The position numbers and the translations under genes were made by a program. A model generated the notes under the pieces. It saw only the letters and a list, made by a program, of their open reading frames with translations. It made no database searches and had not been told where the DNA came from. From assembly GCF_002869965.1 (NCBI RefSeq), contig NZ_PEBS01000016.1, forward strand, positions 28,081 to 92,080: DNA of 64,000 bases, read 5' to 3'. Below, one piece after another: positions 9,147-17,107 of the stretch (positions within the stretch are counted from its first letter, which is position 1; the number at the start of each line of letters is the position of its first letter). The DNA comes from Janthinobacterium sp. ROICE36 (lineage in GTDB: Bacteria; Pseudomonadota; Gammaproteobacteria; Burkholderiales; Burkholderiaceae_D).

Positions 9147-9881
9147 TCAGTGAGGGAGGTCGGACGCAGGCTCGTCGCCCGCGTCTGGCAAGTCGCCGCT
9201 GTCGGCGGACAGGTCATCTGCCAGCTCGGCATCGGGGTCGACAGCCACCAGGCGGGCCGGCGCGCGCTTGAATACGTCGGCCAGGGCGCCATTGATGATG
9301 CGCTCTTTCAAGACGTCGGTGTCCATCATCAGGTCCAGCAGCGGACCTTCCAGGATAAAGTCGCCGCGCCGCTCGATGAAACCCAGCTTGGCCAGGGTGC
9401 CCAAATTCATGTCCATGCGCGTCTTCTTGCCCAGCTTGTCGCCGAAGTCGGACAGCAGCGCCTTGTAGGAAATGCCGATCGAGGCGTCTTCCGCGCGCGG
9501 CAACGGCTTTTCCGTGCCAAACATGTCATTTTGATCATCATCGGCGTGCTGGTGCGTTTCCTGGCGTTCGCGCTTGGGCAGGATGATCTGCGCCCACAGC
9601 ACCACCAGCAAGGCGACGCCATCGCGTGCCAGGCCGAAATTATTGTTTTGCCACACGTCGCGCGCGCCGAAGATCTTCGGCTCGATGGTGCGCGTCAGAG
9701 CCAGGGTGACATGGTCGGCATACACGTTGTCGAGCAGTTTCAAGCCGCAGGCCAGCAGGCGCGCATCGATCTCGGCGCGGAACAGCTCGTCGGACAGCAC
9801 GCGCTTGACGAGCTTGTCGTCGCGGCGCAGGGTTTGATGCGTGAGCAGGCGCGCAATCAGGATTTGGGAATCGTCATTCAT
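9147..9881 (-). CDS. mksE: MksE/MukE-like condensin subunit
   Basis: A 244-residue soluble protein between the kleisin-like and SMC genes. Length, position and a winged-helix-like layout match MksE/JetB, which binds the kleisin and modulates DNA contact. An acidic, low-complexity linker (near residues 125-150) and an acidic C-terminal tail are visible. Its start overlaps the end of mksF by 8 bases, so the two are translationally coupled. The assignment rests mainly on context and general layout, since this subunit is poorly conserved in sequence. Confidence 0.75.
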   Translation of the reverse strand: MNDDSQILIARLLTHQTLRRDDKLVKRVLSDELFRAEIDARLLACGLKLLDNVYADHVTLALTRTIEPKIFGARDVWQNNNFGLARDGVALLVVLWAQIILPKRERQETHQHADDDQNDMFGTEKPLPRAEDASIGISYKALLSDFGDKLGKKTRMDMNLGTLAKLGFIERRGDFILEGPLLDLMMDTDVLKERIINGALADVFKRAPARLVAVDPDAELADDLSADSGDLPDAGDEPASDLPH

Positions 9882-11256
9882 CGGCTGTGCCGCTATCTAA
9901 ATCAAGTGAAACATTCAGTGAAAGCGAGGCGATCGACATGGCCGCCACGTGGGGGTCGGTCAGCTGGACCATCTCGTCGGTCGGTGTAAAGGTAATCGGC
10001 AAGCGGGCCAGTTCGGCCGTCGAGCCTTGCAAGCTCGCTTCGGACACATCGCCCAGCAGCGGCAGCATGGAGGCGCGGTACGAGGCCACGGCAAAGCTGG
10101 CCGGCAGCAGGGAATCCTGCACGGGCACGCTCTTCGGCCCCTCTTCCCCTATGCTGGGGAAATTGCCCAGGCTGGCAAAGTTCGACAGGCGTTCGAGCAA
10201 GTCATCGAGTTCAAGCTGCATGACGGGTCCGTCGCTGATGGTGGTGGGGGCATCTTCGCCGCTGGGCAGGCCCGTGTTGGTCACGCCTGCGGCCCGTTCA
10301 GACAGCAGTTCCGTTTCGGCCACATCGATCATCTCGGCCGGCGTGGAGAACAGGGGCACGACGGGCTGGTCGATGGCACCCTCGGCCAGGCTGGCCAAGT
10401 CTTCATGCAACAAAAGCCAGCGCTTGATGTCGGTGGTCGACAGGCCGGACTGGCCCAGGTGCACGCGCTGGCGCTCGATCTGGTTCAGGGCGCGCGAAAA
10501 CATGCCTTGCATGTTCAACAATTTACTTTGCGCGCGGCCGATCGCCTGCGCCGCCTTGTGCGTGGCGCCGTCCGCATTTTCATCGGAGGTGATCGCCACG
10601 AGAATCTCGGAACCCTTCTCCACCCAGTCGCAAGCCATATTCCATTTCGCCTGCGCCGTGCGTAGCCGGAATTCGGAACCGGAAGCGATGGCGTCGGAAA
10701 ACTCTTCCGTCAAATCCACCAGACGCCCCAGCAAATGCTGGAGTTGCTCGACCGACACGCCGCCCACGGCTTGCGCACCGGCCACCTGCGACAATAAAAA
10801 GCCCATTTCCGCTTCATCTTCCGTCTGGCCCAGACCCAGCAAGCTGTCGATGGCGGACAGCACATTGCGCGCCATGGGCGTGACGCGGTACACGCCCTGC
10901 TGCGCATCCCAGGCCAGCAACTGGTTCGAGCGCAGGCGCAACAAGACCGTTTCCAGGCTTTCCGGCAACAGATACGCCAGTTTCGTGTTGATATCGGCGC
11001 GCGTGTAGGCGGACGTGGCCGCATCGGACGCCAGCTCGCGCAACACCAGCAGCCGCACCAGCACGCCATCGAAACCGCCATGGAACAGGGCCGTAAACAC
11101 TTGCAGCAAGGGCTGCGCCCGCTTCAAATGAAAAACTTGCTCAATTTCATCGGCCGAAATATTGGGCTGAAAATGCGCCTGCAAGGAATCGTGATGTTCT
11201 TGCTCTGTCTGATGTGCATCCGTAGCCACGGCTGCACTTGCCATTATATCAATCAT
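9874..11256 (-). CDS. mksF: MksF/MukF-like kleisin subunit
   Basis: A 460-residue protein that opens the condensin operon. The N-terminal ~120 residues look like a winged-helix domain (FTALFHGGFDGVLVRLLVLREL followed in the next hundred residues by short helix-turn-helix-like text), the middle is helical (a probable four-helix bundle near 150-290), and the C-terminus is predicted to be extended, as in kleisins. ATG at 11256 has GGA 8 bases upstream; a second in-frame ATG four codons later lacks one. Gene order mksF-mksE-mksB is the normal one. Family call is from architecture and neighbours. Confidence 0.75.
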   Translation of the reverse strand: MIDIMASAAVATDAHQTEQEHHDSLQAHFQPNISADEIEQVFHLKRAQPLLQVFTALFHGGFDGVLVRLLVLRELASDAATSAYTRADINTKLAYLLPESLETVLLRLRSNQLLAWDAQQGVYRVTPMARNVLSAIDSLLGLGQTEDEAEMGFLLSQVAGAQAVGGVSVEQLQHLLGRLVDLTEEFSDAIASGSEFRLRTAQAKWNMACDWVEKGSEILVAITSDENADGATHKAAQAIGRAQSKLLNMQGMFSRALNQIERQRVHLGQSGLSTTDIKRWLLLHEDLASLAEGAIDQPVVPLFSTPAEMIDVAETELLSERAAGVTNTGLPSGEDAPTTISDGPVMQLELDDLLERLSNFASLGNFPSIGEEGPKSVPVQDSLLPASFAVASYRASMLPLLGDVSEASLQGSTAELARLPITFTPTDEMVQLTDPHVAAMSIASLSLNVSLDLDSGTADE

Positions 11257-11467
11257 TCTTTTCCGGATGAGTGTTCAGCGGGCGGCGCAGCGGGCTAACG
11301 CGGCGCTGCGGGGCGGGGGCGTCAGTATATCAGTTCTGACATGCAATTTAGCGTGCGGGAGGGGGCGCTGCGGACGCGGCGCAACACGGCCGGTACGCCG
11401 TTCCGGGCCAAGAGGAAAAAACTGGGACGCAAACGCGGCATGCCAGACCCCGCACGTTGGCAAGCAC

Positions 11468-12232
11468 TTACTTTTTAACGATCTTTTGCAGGGTTTGCTC
11501 GACGTAATCGCCGCCGTCCGCGTCGGCAAACGTCACCTTCACGGGATACCATTCCAGCGACGGTGCCAGCCACAGGTCCACTTGCTGGCCCTTCTTGTCC
11601 GGCGGCGGCGCCTTGACCAGGTGAATGGCGGCAACCTCCCCCATGCCCGTGCCTACCGGCTCTTCCTTGACGACCTTGAAGGTCCACGGTTCGGCATCGT
11701 GCGCGCCGGCCACGAAGAAAGCCCATTCCGAGCCGGGGACGAATTTTTCGGGCGCGGCGCGCGCCACGCTGGCCAGTTGCCAGACGGCGCTGTTGCGGTC
11801 TTGCTCGCCGCCTTTCAGCGGATAGGTTTCATCGCCTTCGCCAAAGACGATGGTCTTGCTGTCGCGCTTGAAGGTGGTCGTGACGGCATCCTTGCGGAAG
11901 CGCTTTTCCACGAACTGGAAGGGCGCCAGGCCGAAATCGTCGACCGTGCCTTCGCTGCGCTGCTCCAGGATCTTGCCGAACAGGGCAGCCTTGGTTTCGG
12001 CCAGCAGCGTATACTTGCCGTCGCCCACGCGCCAGTTGCTGACCGATTCGCCGGACAGCCCGATGCCGCGCTGCCTGGCCTTGATCGAGTAGACGAGGTC
12101 TGCCGATGGCGCCAGCTTGTAGGGGCGCTTGATGGCGGGATGCTCCACGGGCGCATCGGCCATGGCGGGAGACAAGGTGGCGGCCAGCAAGCTGGCGAGC
12201 ACAACGCGTTTCAAAGTCATCAAAGTAGTCAT
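11468..12232 (-). CDS. Exported DUF3108-domain protein
   Basis: A 254-residue protein with a signal peptide (ending AMA) and a DUF3108 domain over most of the mature part. Recognisable blocks include the LVYSIKARQRGIGLSGE start, KTIVFGEGDET and the LWLAPSLEWYPVKV end motif. DUF3108 proteins are periplasmic, beta-rich and of unknown biochemical role. It directly follows a second DUF3108 gene, with the upstream TAA abutting this ATG (TAAATG), so both come from one message. Confidence 0.8.
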   Translation of the reverse strand: MTTLMTLKRVVLASLLAATLSPAMADAPVEHPAIKRPYKLAPSADLVYSIKARQRGIGLSGESVSNWRVGDGKYTLLAETKAALFGKILEQRSEGTVDDFGLAPFQFVEKRFRKDAVTTTFKRDSKTIVFGEGDETYPLKGGEQDRNSAVWQLASVARAAPEKFVPGSEWAFFVAGAHDAEPWTFKVVKEEPVGTGMGEVAAIHLVKAPPPDKKGQQVDLWLAPSLEWYPVKVTFADADGGDYVEQTLQKIVKK

Positions 12233-13351
12233 TTATTTTCCTGTAGCGTCATTGACGCGAATGTGGGTCACGGTTTGCGTGGTCAGCGCCCCGCTCGCTT
12301 CGGTATTGCGTATTTGTACCGGATACCATTGCATGGACGGCGCCAGCCAGATATCGAGCTGCGATGAATAGGTGCCGGGCTTCGGTGGCCGGCGCACATG
12401 CCAGGTCACCAGGCGGCCCATTTTGGTGTCGAGCTCTTCCTCGCCCACCAGCTGGAAGCGGAACACGGTCGCTTCCTTTTCCTCGCCGACGAGGATATCG
12501 ATATTGCCGGCCAGCTGGTTGACGTCGGCGCGGCCGATGGCGGCCAGCTGGAACGGCACGCTGGCCTTGTCCTGCGCCCCTTCCTGCCATGGCGTCGTAG
12601 CCGTCGAGGCCGAAAACGTGATGGTCTTGGCATCGCGGTTGAAATGCGTGGCCGTTTGCGCGCGGCCCTTGCGTTTCTCCGTGGCCGTGACGGGCACGAT
12701 ACCGCTGCCATCGATCACGCCCTCGCTGCTCAGCACCAGCAGGTTGATGCGCGTGATCAGCATGCTCAAGCCCACTTCCAGTGTCAGCTGGTAGGTATCG
12801 CCTTTATTGTCCCAAGCCATGGAGGCCACGCCCTGCCACTTGGTGCCATCGGCATCGCGCCGGTCTACATGCAGGTCGAACTGGGCCGAGGCAGGCGCAT
12901 TCGTCTTGTAGTGCCGTGCCTGTTCGACGGCCGGTGGCGGCGCGCTGGCCGGCGCGGGCGCGGCCGCCACGGCTGGCGCAGGCGCCGTGAGGGCCGGGGC
13001 AGCCACGGCGGCCGGCTCGGAGGTGGCCGGGCCTTCCGGCACGTCGCTGGCGGGCGCCGTCCACTGGGGCGCTTCGCTTGACACCAGCGCCGTCGGTGGC
13101 GGCGGTGGCGGCAGCCTGGGCTTGGGCACGGGCAGCAGTTCGGGCGGCGGTGGTGGCGCCAGCACCGGCCGGGGCTTGGGTGGCTCGGCGATCAATGCCA
13201 TGCTGACCACTTGCGCATGCTCCTGCCCCAGCGGCACCATGCTCGCACGCGAGGTGAGCCACTCCAGCGCCACGTAATGCAGTGCGCCGATGAGCGCGAC
13301 AAAAATGACGGTACGGCGGCGCTGTGGCGAAAAGAAGGAGTCAGGCATCAT
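12233..13351 (-). CDS. Membrane-anchored DUF3108-domain protein with Pro-rich linker
   Basis: A 372-residue protein. An N-terminal membrane anchor (about residues 13-30) is followed by a long Pro/Ala-rich linker (about 55-145, with runs such as PPPPPPT) and a C-terminal DUF3108 domain (about 155-365) ending in the same LWLAPSMQWYPVQI block as its downstream neighbour. The layout resembles TonB: anchor, periplasm-spanning linker, folded domain. It overlaps nothing upstream; phaM is divergent 149 bases away. Confidence 0.8.
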   Translation of the reverse strand: MMPDSFFSPQRRRTVIFVALIGALHYVALEWLTSRASMVPLGQEHAQVVSMALIAEPPKPRPVLAPPPPPELLPVPKPRLPPPPPPTALVSSEAPQWTAPASDVPEGPATSEPAAVAAPALTAPAPAVAAAPAPASAPPPAVEQARHYKTNAPASAQFDLHVDRRDADGTKWQGVASMAWDNKGDTYQLTLEVGLSMLITRINLLVLSSEGVIDGSGIVPVTATEKRKGRAQTATHFNRDAKTITFSASTATTPWQEGAQDKASVPFQLAAIGRADVNQLAGNIDILVGEEKEATVFRFQLVGEEELDTKMGRLVTWHVRRPPKPGTYSSQLDIWLAPSMQWYPVQIRNTEASGALTTQTVTHIRVNDATGK

Positions 13352-13500
13352 AGGCAGTAGTGTAACGCTTTCCCTCCGTTTTCCGCTTCTTGCCCGCGCT
13401 CAACTCCTGATGTTTTATGTAAGTAAATGTTCGCAGCGTTGCATCAGTTGCAAGCTGATATCTGCTACGCTAGGGACATCCACCTACCAGGAGATTTCGC

Positions 13501-14205
13501 ATGGCAAATCCGCAAATGCCCCAAATACCGGGCGCAGCAGTTGTGACCGATACCCTCGACTTCGTCAAGAACCTGTGGGGCAGCATGAGCGTGCCCGGCA
13601 TGGGCATGCCAGGCATCACGGCGCCCACCATGTCGGTGGAAGAGCTGGACAAGAAAATCAGCGACTTGAAAGCCGTCGAAGCCTGGCTGAACCTCAACAC
13701 CAGCATGCTGCGCGGCAGTATCCAGGCGCTGGAAGTACAGCGCGGCACCATCGCCACCCTGAAATCGATGGGTGCTTCGCTGGCGGCGGCCATCACCCAG
13801 CCAGGCGCCAGCGAGAAAACCGTCTTTGAATCGGTGCCCTACGCTTCCGCGTTTTTCCAGCATGCAGCGCCTGCGGCACCTGCACCGAAACCGGCACCTG
13901 CGCCAGCGGCTGCACCGGAACCCGCTGCGGCGGCGCCCGACGATGCCGGCAGCCAGGCAACAGCCCAGCTGGCCAACCCAAGTGCCTGGTGGAATTTGTT
14001 ACAAGATCAGTTCAAGCAGGCGGTGTCGACGGCAATGTCGCCCGATGCTGCCAGCGGTGCAGCGGCTGGAGCGACGGCCAAGCCAGCGGCCAGCAAGTCC
14101 GCCAAGCCTGCAGAAGCAGGCACGGCAGCCAAGGCCAAGGCCCCGCTGCGCAAGGCGCCCGCGAAACGCGCAGCGCCCAAATCCAAAACGCCAGGCAAGG
14201 CCTGA
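13501..14205 (+). CDS. phaM: PhaM-type PHA granule regulatory protein
   Basis: A 234-residue protein whose N-terminal ~110 residues match PhaM: the DTLDFVKNLWGSM block, SVEELDKKISDLKAVEAWL and LEVQRGTIATLKSMG. PhaM links polyhydroxyalkanoate granules to the nucleoid and activates PHA synthase. The middle is Ala/Pro-rich and the C-terminus is a Lys/Ala/Pro tail of histone H1 type (about 190-234), consistent with DNA binding. ATG is preceded by AGGAGA at 7 bases. No PHA synthase gene lies within the window. Confidence 0.9.
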   Translation: MANPQMPQIPGAAVVTDTLDFVKNLWGSMSVPGMGMPGITAPTMSVEELDKKISDLKAVEAWLNLNTSMLRGSIQALEVQRGTIATLKSMGASLAAAITQPGASEKTVFESVPYASAFFQHAAPAAPAPKPAPAPAAAPEPAAAAPDDAGSQATAQLANPSAWWNLLQDQFKQAVSTAMSPDAASGAAAGATAKPAASKSAKPAEAGTAAKAKAPLRKAPAKRAAPKSKTPGKA

Positions 14206-14226
14206 CGCGTCAAGCCGGCGATATGA

Positions 14227-14442
14227 TCAGGCGATACGATGAATGCGGATCGCCTCGATCATGTTGTCGGCCTGGCGTTTTACGTCACCGATCGTGATCA
14301 GGCCTTCGTCGGCCAGCGCCTTGGCGTGCTCGTACGAAGACTGGAATGTTTCCAGCGTGTCTCCCTTGGCGGCGACCGGGCGTACCCAGGCAATACTGCC
14401 GACTTTCATTTTTTTGTACACTTCATTGACCACATCACGCAT
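14227..14442 (-). CDS. Small conserved hypothetical protein, 71 aa
   Basis: A soluble 71-residue, mainly helical protein starting MRDVVNEVYKKMKVGS. The ATG at 14442 is chosen for its GGAAG Shine-Dalgarno 6 bases upstream; a longer in-frame version to 14517 would overlap the TPR-receiver gene. It follows that gene in the same direction and is convergent with phaM. No family name recognised. Confidence 0.65.
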   Translation of the reverse strand: MRDVVNEVYKKMKVGSIAWVRPVAAKGDTLETFQSSYEHAKALADEGLITIGDVKRQADNMIEAIRIHRIA

Positions 14443-14506
14443 AGTTTCTTCCTTATTGTTGTAAAGCAACTCAAGCACGGGCGTACCCACGCTGGCCCCT
14501 AGTTTA

Positions 14507-16237
14507 TCATCCGGCACGCTCGCGCACGGATTTTCCCCCTTTTTCCGGCGCCGGCGGCGCTTTTTCCGGCATCTCGACGGCCAATTCCGGCCCAGGCGGC
14601 GGCGTCAGCTGTACCACTTGCTCCATCAATTGCGCGAAGCGCTGCTGCCCTGGTGCAATTTTGTCTACATACAACAACACTTCCATGGCCTCGGCCGCCA
14701 ATGCTGCCTGATAGCCGCGTTGTTCCAGGAAAGACACGATGATTTGCGCGGAATTGAACAGGATGCGCAGATTGTTGGGCAACTTTTCGCGCGCCGCCCG
14801 CATCCAGGCGACCGCCTCGTTGAGCTTGTCCGTCTTCCACAGCAGTACGCCCTTGTTCATCAAGTCCGACGCTTCCTTGCGCGCAGCGATGATCAGGCTG
14901 GTGCCTTCGTCGCCCATCTTGGCCTTGTCGAAGATCTTTTGCACCTCGTCCTGTACCACCTGATTGTCGTGGTTGTTCTTCACCACATAGCACAGTAGAC
15001 CGGACGGCGCATCCTTCACGCCGACGGCGAACAGCAGGGTGGCCAGTTCCATACAGATACTTTTTTCGGGCCGCGCCGGGTCTTCTGCCAGCATGGCTTC
15101 GAGTTCGTCGCCGCACTTGCGCGCGCGCCGGTAATCGCCCGTTTCATGGTGCACCATGCCTTCCGTGATCTTCGCGCGCAGGCCAATTTGCTCGGGCGGG
15201 AATTCGCGCTGCGCCAGCAGCAGCCATTGCAGCGCCTCCTTGGCATCCTTCTTCAAGCCGCACACGCGCGCCAGTCCAAGGTAGGCATCGGGCGTCTTCA
15301 TGACGGAAAATTCACCGATGGAAATACACTTGCGAAAAGCCTTTTCCGCCATGCTGACATTGCCGACTTTCAAGGCGGCCAGCCCCAGGTTGCGCTGGCG
15401 CGGCACGGAATTGGGCGACAGGCGCGCCGCTTTTTCCAGCACGCCGCACGCTTCCTCGTGCTGACCCATCAGCTGGTAAGCGACGGCCATCTGATCGTAG
15501 GCGTCGATGTAATACTTGTTTTCGACGATCACGCCCTGGAATATCTGCCGCGCCGCCTCGTGCTCGCCGTTATTCATGCGGATCTTGCCCAGGCCCGCCC
15601 TGGCCCAGCTGTAATCGCGCTCGGCCAGCACTTTTTCGTACACGGCGCGGGCCTTTTCCGGCTCGCCGCTTTTCAGCAGCAGCGACGCCTTCATGCGTAG
15701 CAGTTCCAGCGCGTGCAGCTTGTTGACCTCGATCTGCGCGTCGCACAATTTGGCCGCGCGCAGATAATCCTTTTCCATGCAAGCCTGGTCGATCTCGCGA
15801 AACACCTGCTTCTTGTGCCACACGCGGTTCAGCCGCGTCAGCAGCACGCCTTCCGTGATGGGCTTGATCAGGTAGGCATCGGGCTGATGCTCGGCCGCGC
15901 CCATCACCGATTCGACGCTTTTCTCGGCCGACACCATCAACCACACGCTCGATGGCGCCGTCAGGTTGCGCACGCGCGTCTCTTCCAGCACTTGCTGGCC
16001 ATTCTTGCCTTCGCCCAGGTTGTAATCGCACAGCACCACGTCATAGCGCGTCTTGGCCAGCAGCTTCATGGCTTCGCCGCCGCTGGCCGCCTGGTCGATA
16101 TGGCGCGCGCCCAGGTTGCGCAAGGATTCGCGCAGCAGGATGCGGATGCCGATGAAGTCATCGACCAGCAGATAATGCTTGTCGGCCCAGTCGGTGCTGC
16201 CCGCTTCGGCGGCGGTGGCGTGGCTGTCTGTCGTCAT
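14507..16237 (-). CDS. Receiver-domain protein with TPR array
   Basis: A 576-residue response-regulator-like protein. The receiver domain (about residues 20-140) has the acidic pair Asp26-Asp27, phospho-acceptor Asp71 (LCDYNLG) and conserved Lys125 (LIKPIT). From about 150 to 500 the protein is helical tetratricopeptide-like repeats (for example ARAGLGKIRMNNGEHEAA and AYQLMGQHEEA). There is no DNA-binding or enzymatic output domain, so output is probably by protein contacts. The C-terminus is charged. It starts 11 bases after the histidine kinase gene, which is its likely partner. Confidence 0.85.
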   Translation of the reverse strand: MTTDSHATAAEAGSTDWADKHYLLVDDFIGIRILLRESLRNLGARHIDQAASGGEAMKLLAKTRYDVVLCDYNLGEGKNGQQVLEETRVRNLTAPSSVWLMVSAEKSVESVMGAAEHQPDAYLIKPITEGVLLTRLNRVWHKKQVFREIDQACMEKDYLRAAKLCDAQIEVNKLHALELLRMKASLLLKSGEPEKARAVYEKVLAERDYSWARAGLGKIRMNNGEHEAARQIFQGVIVENKYYIDAYDQMAVAYQLMGQHEEACGVLEKAARLSPNSVPRQRNLGLAALKVGNVSMAEKAFRKCISIGEFSVMKTPDAYLGLARVCGLKKDAKEALQWLLLAQREFPPEQIGLRAKITEGMVHHETGDYRRARKCGDELEAMLAEDPARPEKSICMELATLLFAVGVKDAPSGLLCYVVKNNHDNQVVQDEVQKIFDKAKMGDEGTSLIIAARKEASDLMNKGVLLWKTDKLNEAVAWMRAAREKLPNNLRILFNSAQIIVSFLEQRGYQAALAAEAMEVLLYVDKIAPGQQRFAQLMEQVVQLTPPPGPELAVEMPEKAPPAPEKGGKSVRERAG

Positions 16238-16248
16238 GGCATCCTCGT

Positions 16249-16968
16249 TCAGGGCAGGCGCAGGATGAAACAGCCGCCGCCCAGCGCGCCGCCATTTTCC
16301 AGGGCAATGCTGCCGCTGCTGCCCCGGTGCTTGTGCATCTTCGCCACGACACTGGAAAAATACAGCCCCAGCCCCGTGCTGTTGGTGGAAAAGTTCACGC
16401 CGGCCGCCATGCCATCCATGGCCGCACTGCCCGCGTCAAGCAGCGCCTGCGAGTAGCCGTCGCCATTGTCTTCCACGCGCAGCTCCAGCAAGGCGTCCAC
16501 CTGGCGCACGGACAGGCGGATCGTATCCTTCGTGTAGCGGATGGCGTTGTTGATGGCATGCGTCAGCACGCCGATGACCAGGTCTTCATCCAGGGTCCAG
16601 ATCAGTTCCGGCGGGCAAGCCGTCTGCAGGCGGATGCCTTTCGAGGCCAACAGGATCTTTTCCTGGTCCACCACCTGGTCCACCACCTGGCTCACCAGTT
16701 GCGGCTGCACGTCGAAGGGGTAGCCGGGCTTGCCCACTTCCTTGTACAGGGCCAGCAGCTGGATCAGGTTATCGTTCAGGCGCTTGGTCTGGTACAGCAT
16801 CTGCGCCATCTGCAGGTAAGCGGGGTCGGCCTGCGGCGCAGGCTTGGCCTGCTCGGCCGCCAGCAAGGATTCCAGCGTGCCGCTGACCACGCTGATCGAG
16901 TTTTTCATGTCGTGCACGGTCGACGCCAGGAACAGGAAAAGCTCGGGCGAGCTGTGTTGATCTTCCAC
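16249..16968 (-). CDS. Soluble sensor-less histidine kinase
   Basis: A 239-residue protein that is only a kinase core: an H-box with phospho-acceptor His19 (TVHDMKNS), an N-box near 137-145 (THAINNAIRY), a G1 box DNGDGY (167-172) and G2 STGLGLYF (198-205). No transmembrane or PAS-type sensor is present, so it must receive its signal from another protein. The start is GTG with AAGGAG 8 bases upstream. A TATAAT-like hexamer on the minus strand at 17013-17018 may be its promoter. It is followed 11 bases later by the receiver-TPR gene. Confidence 0.85.
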   Translation of the reverse strand: MEDQHSSPELFLFLASTVHDMKNSISVVSGTLESLLAAEQAKPAPQADPAYLQMAQMLYQTKRLNDNLIQLLALYKEVGKPGYPFDVQPQLVSQVVDQVVDQEKILLASKGIRLQTACPPELIWTLDEDLVIGVLTHAINNAIRYTKDTIRLSVRQVDALLELRVEDNGDGYSQALLDAGSAAMDGMAAGVNFSTNSTGLGLYFSSVVAKMHKHRGSSGSIALENGGALGGGCFILRLP

Positions 16969-17107
16969 CGGATATCTCCTTGGGGTCGCAGCTTGAATAT
17001 TGCCAAGGATAAATTATACCGCCAGCGTGCCGGCGCCAGCCAGCCGCGCGCAAAGTCCGTGACCTGATGCAACAATGCGGCCCGCTGCGCAAACGGAGAG
17101 GGAGAAC

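Noticed and set aside
4475..11256. Complete Wadjet (JetABCD) defence system
   Set aside because: No JetD-like gene with a topoisomerase-type domain lies on either side; the genes fit MksBEF better.
13860..14200. Tandem DNA repeat in the 3' half of phaM
   Set aside because: It is Ala/Pro/Lys low-complexity coding sequence typical of PhaM tails, with no exact repeat unit.
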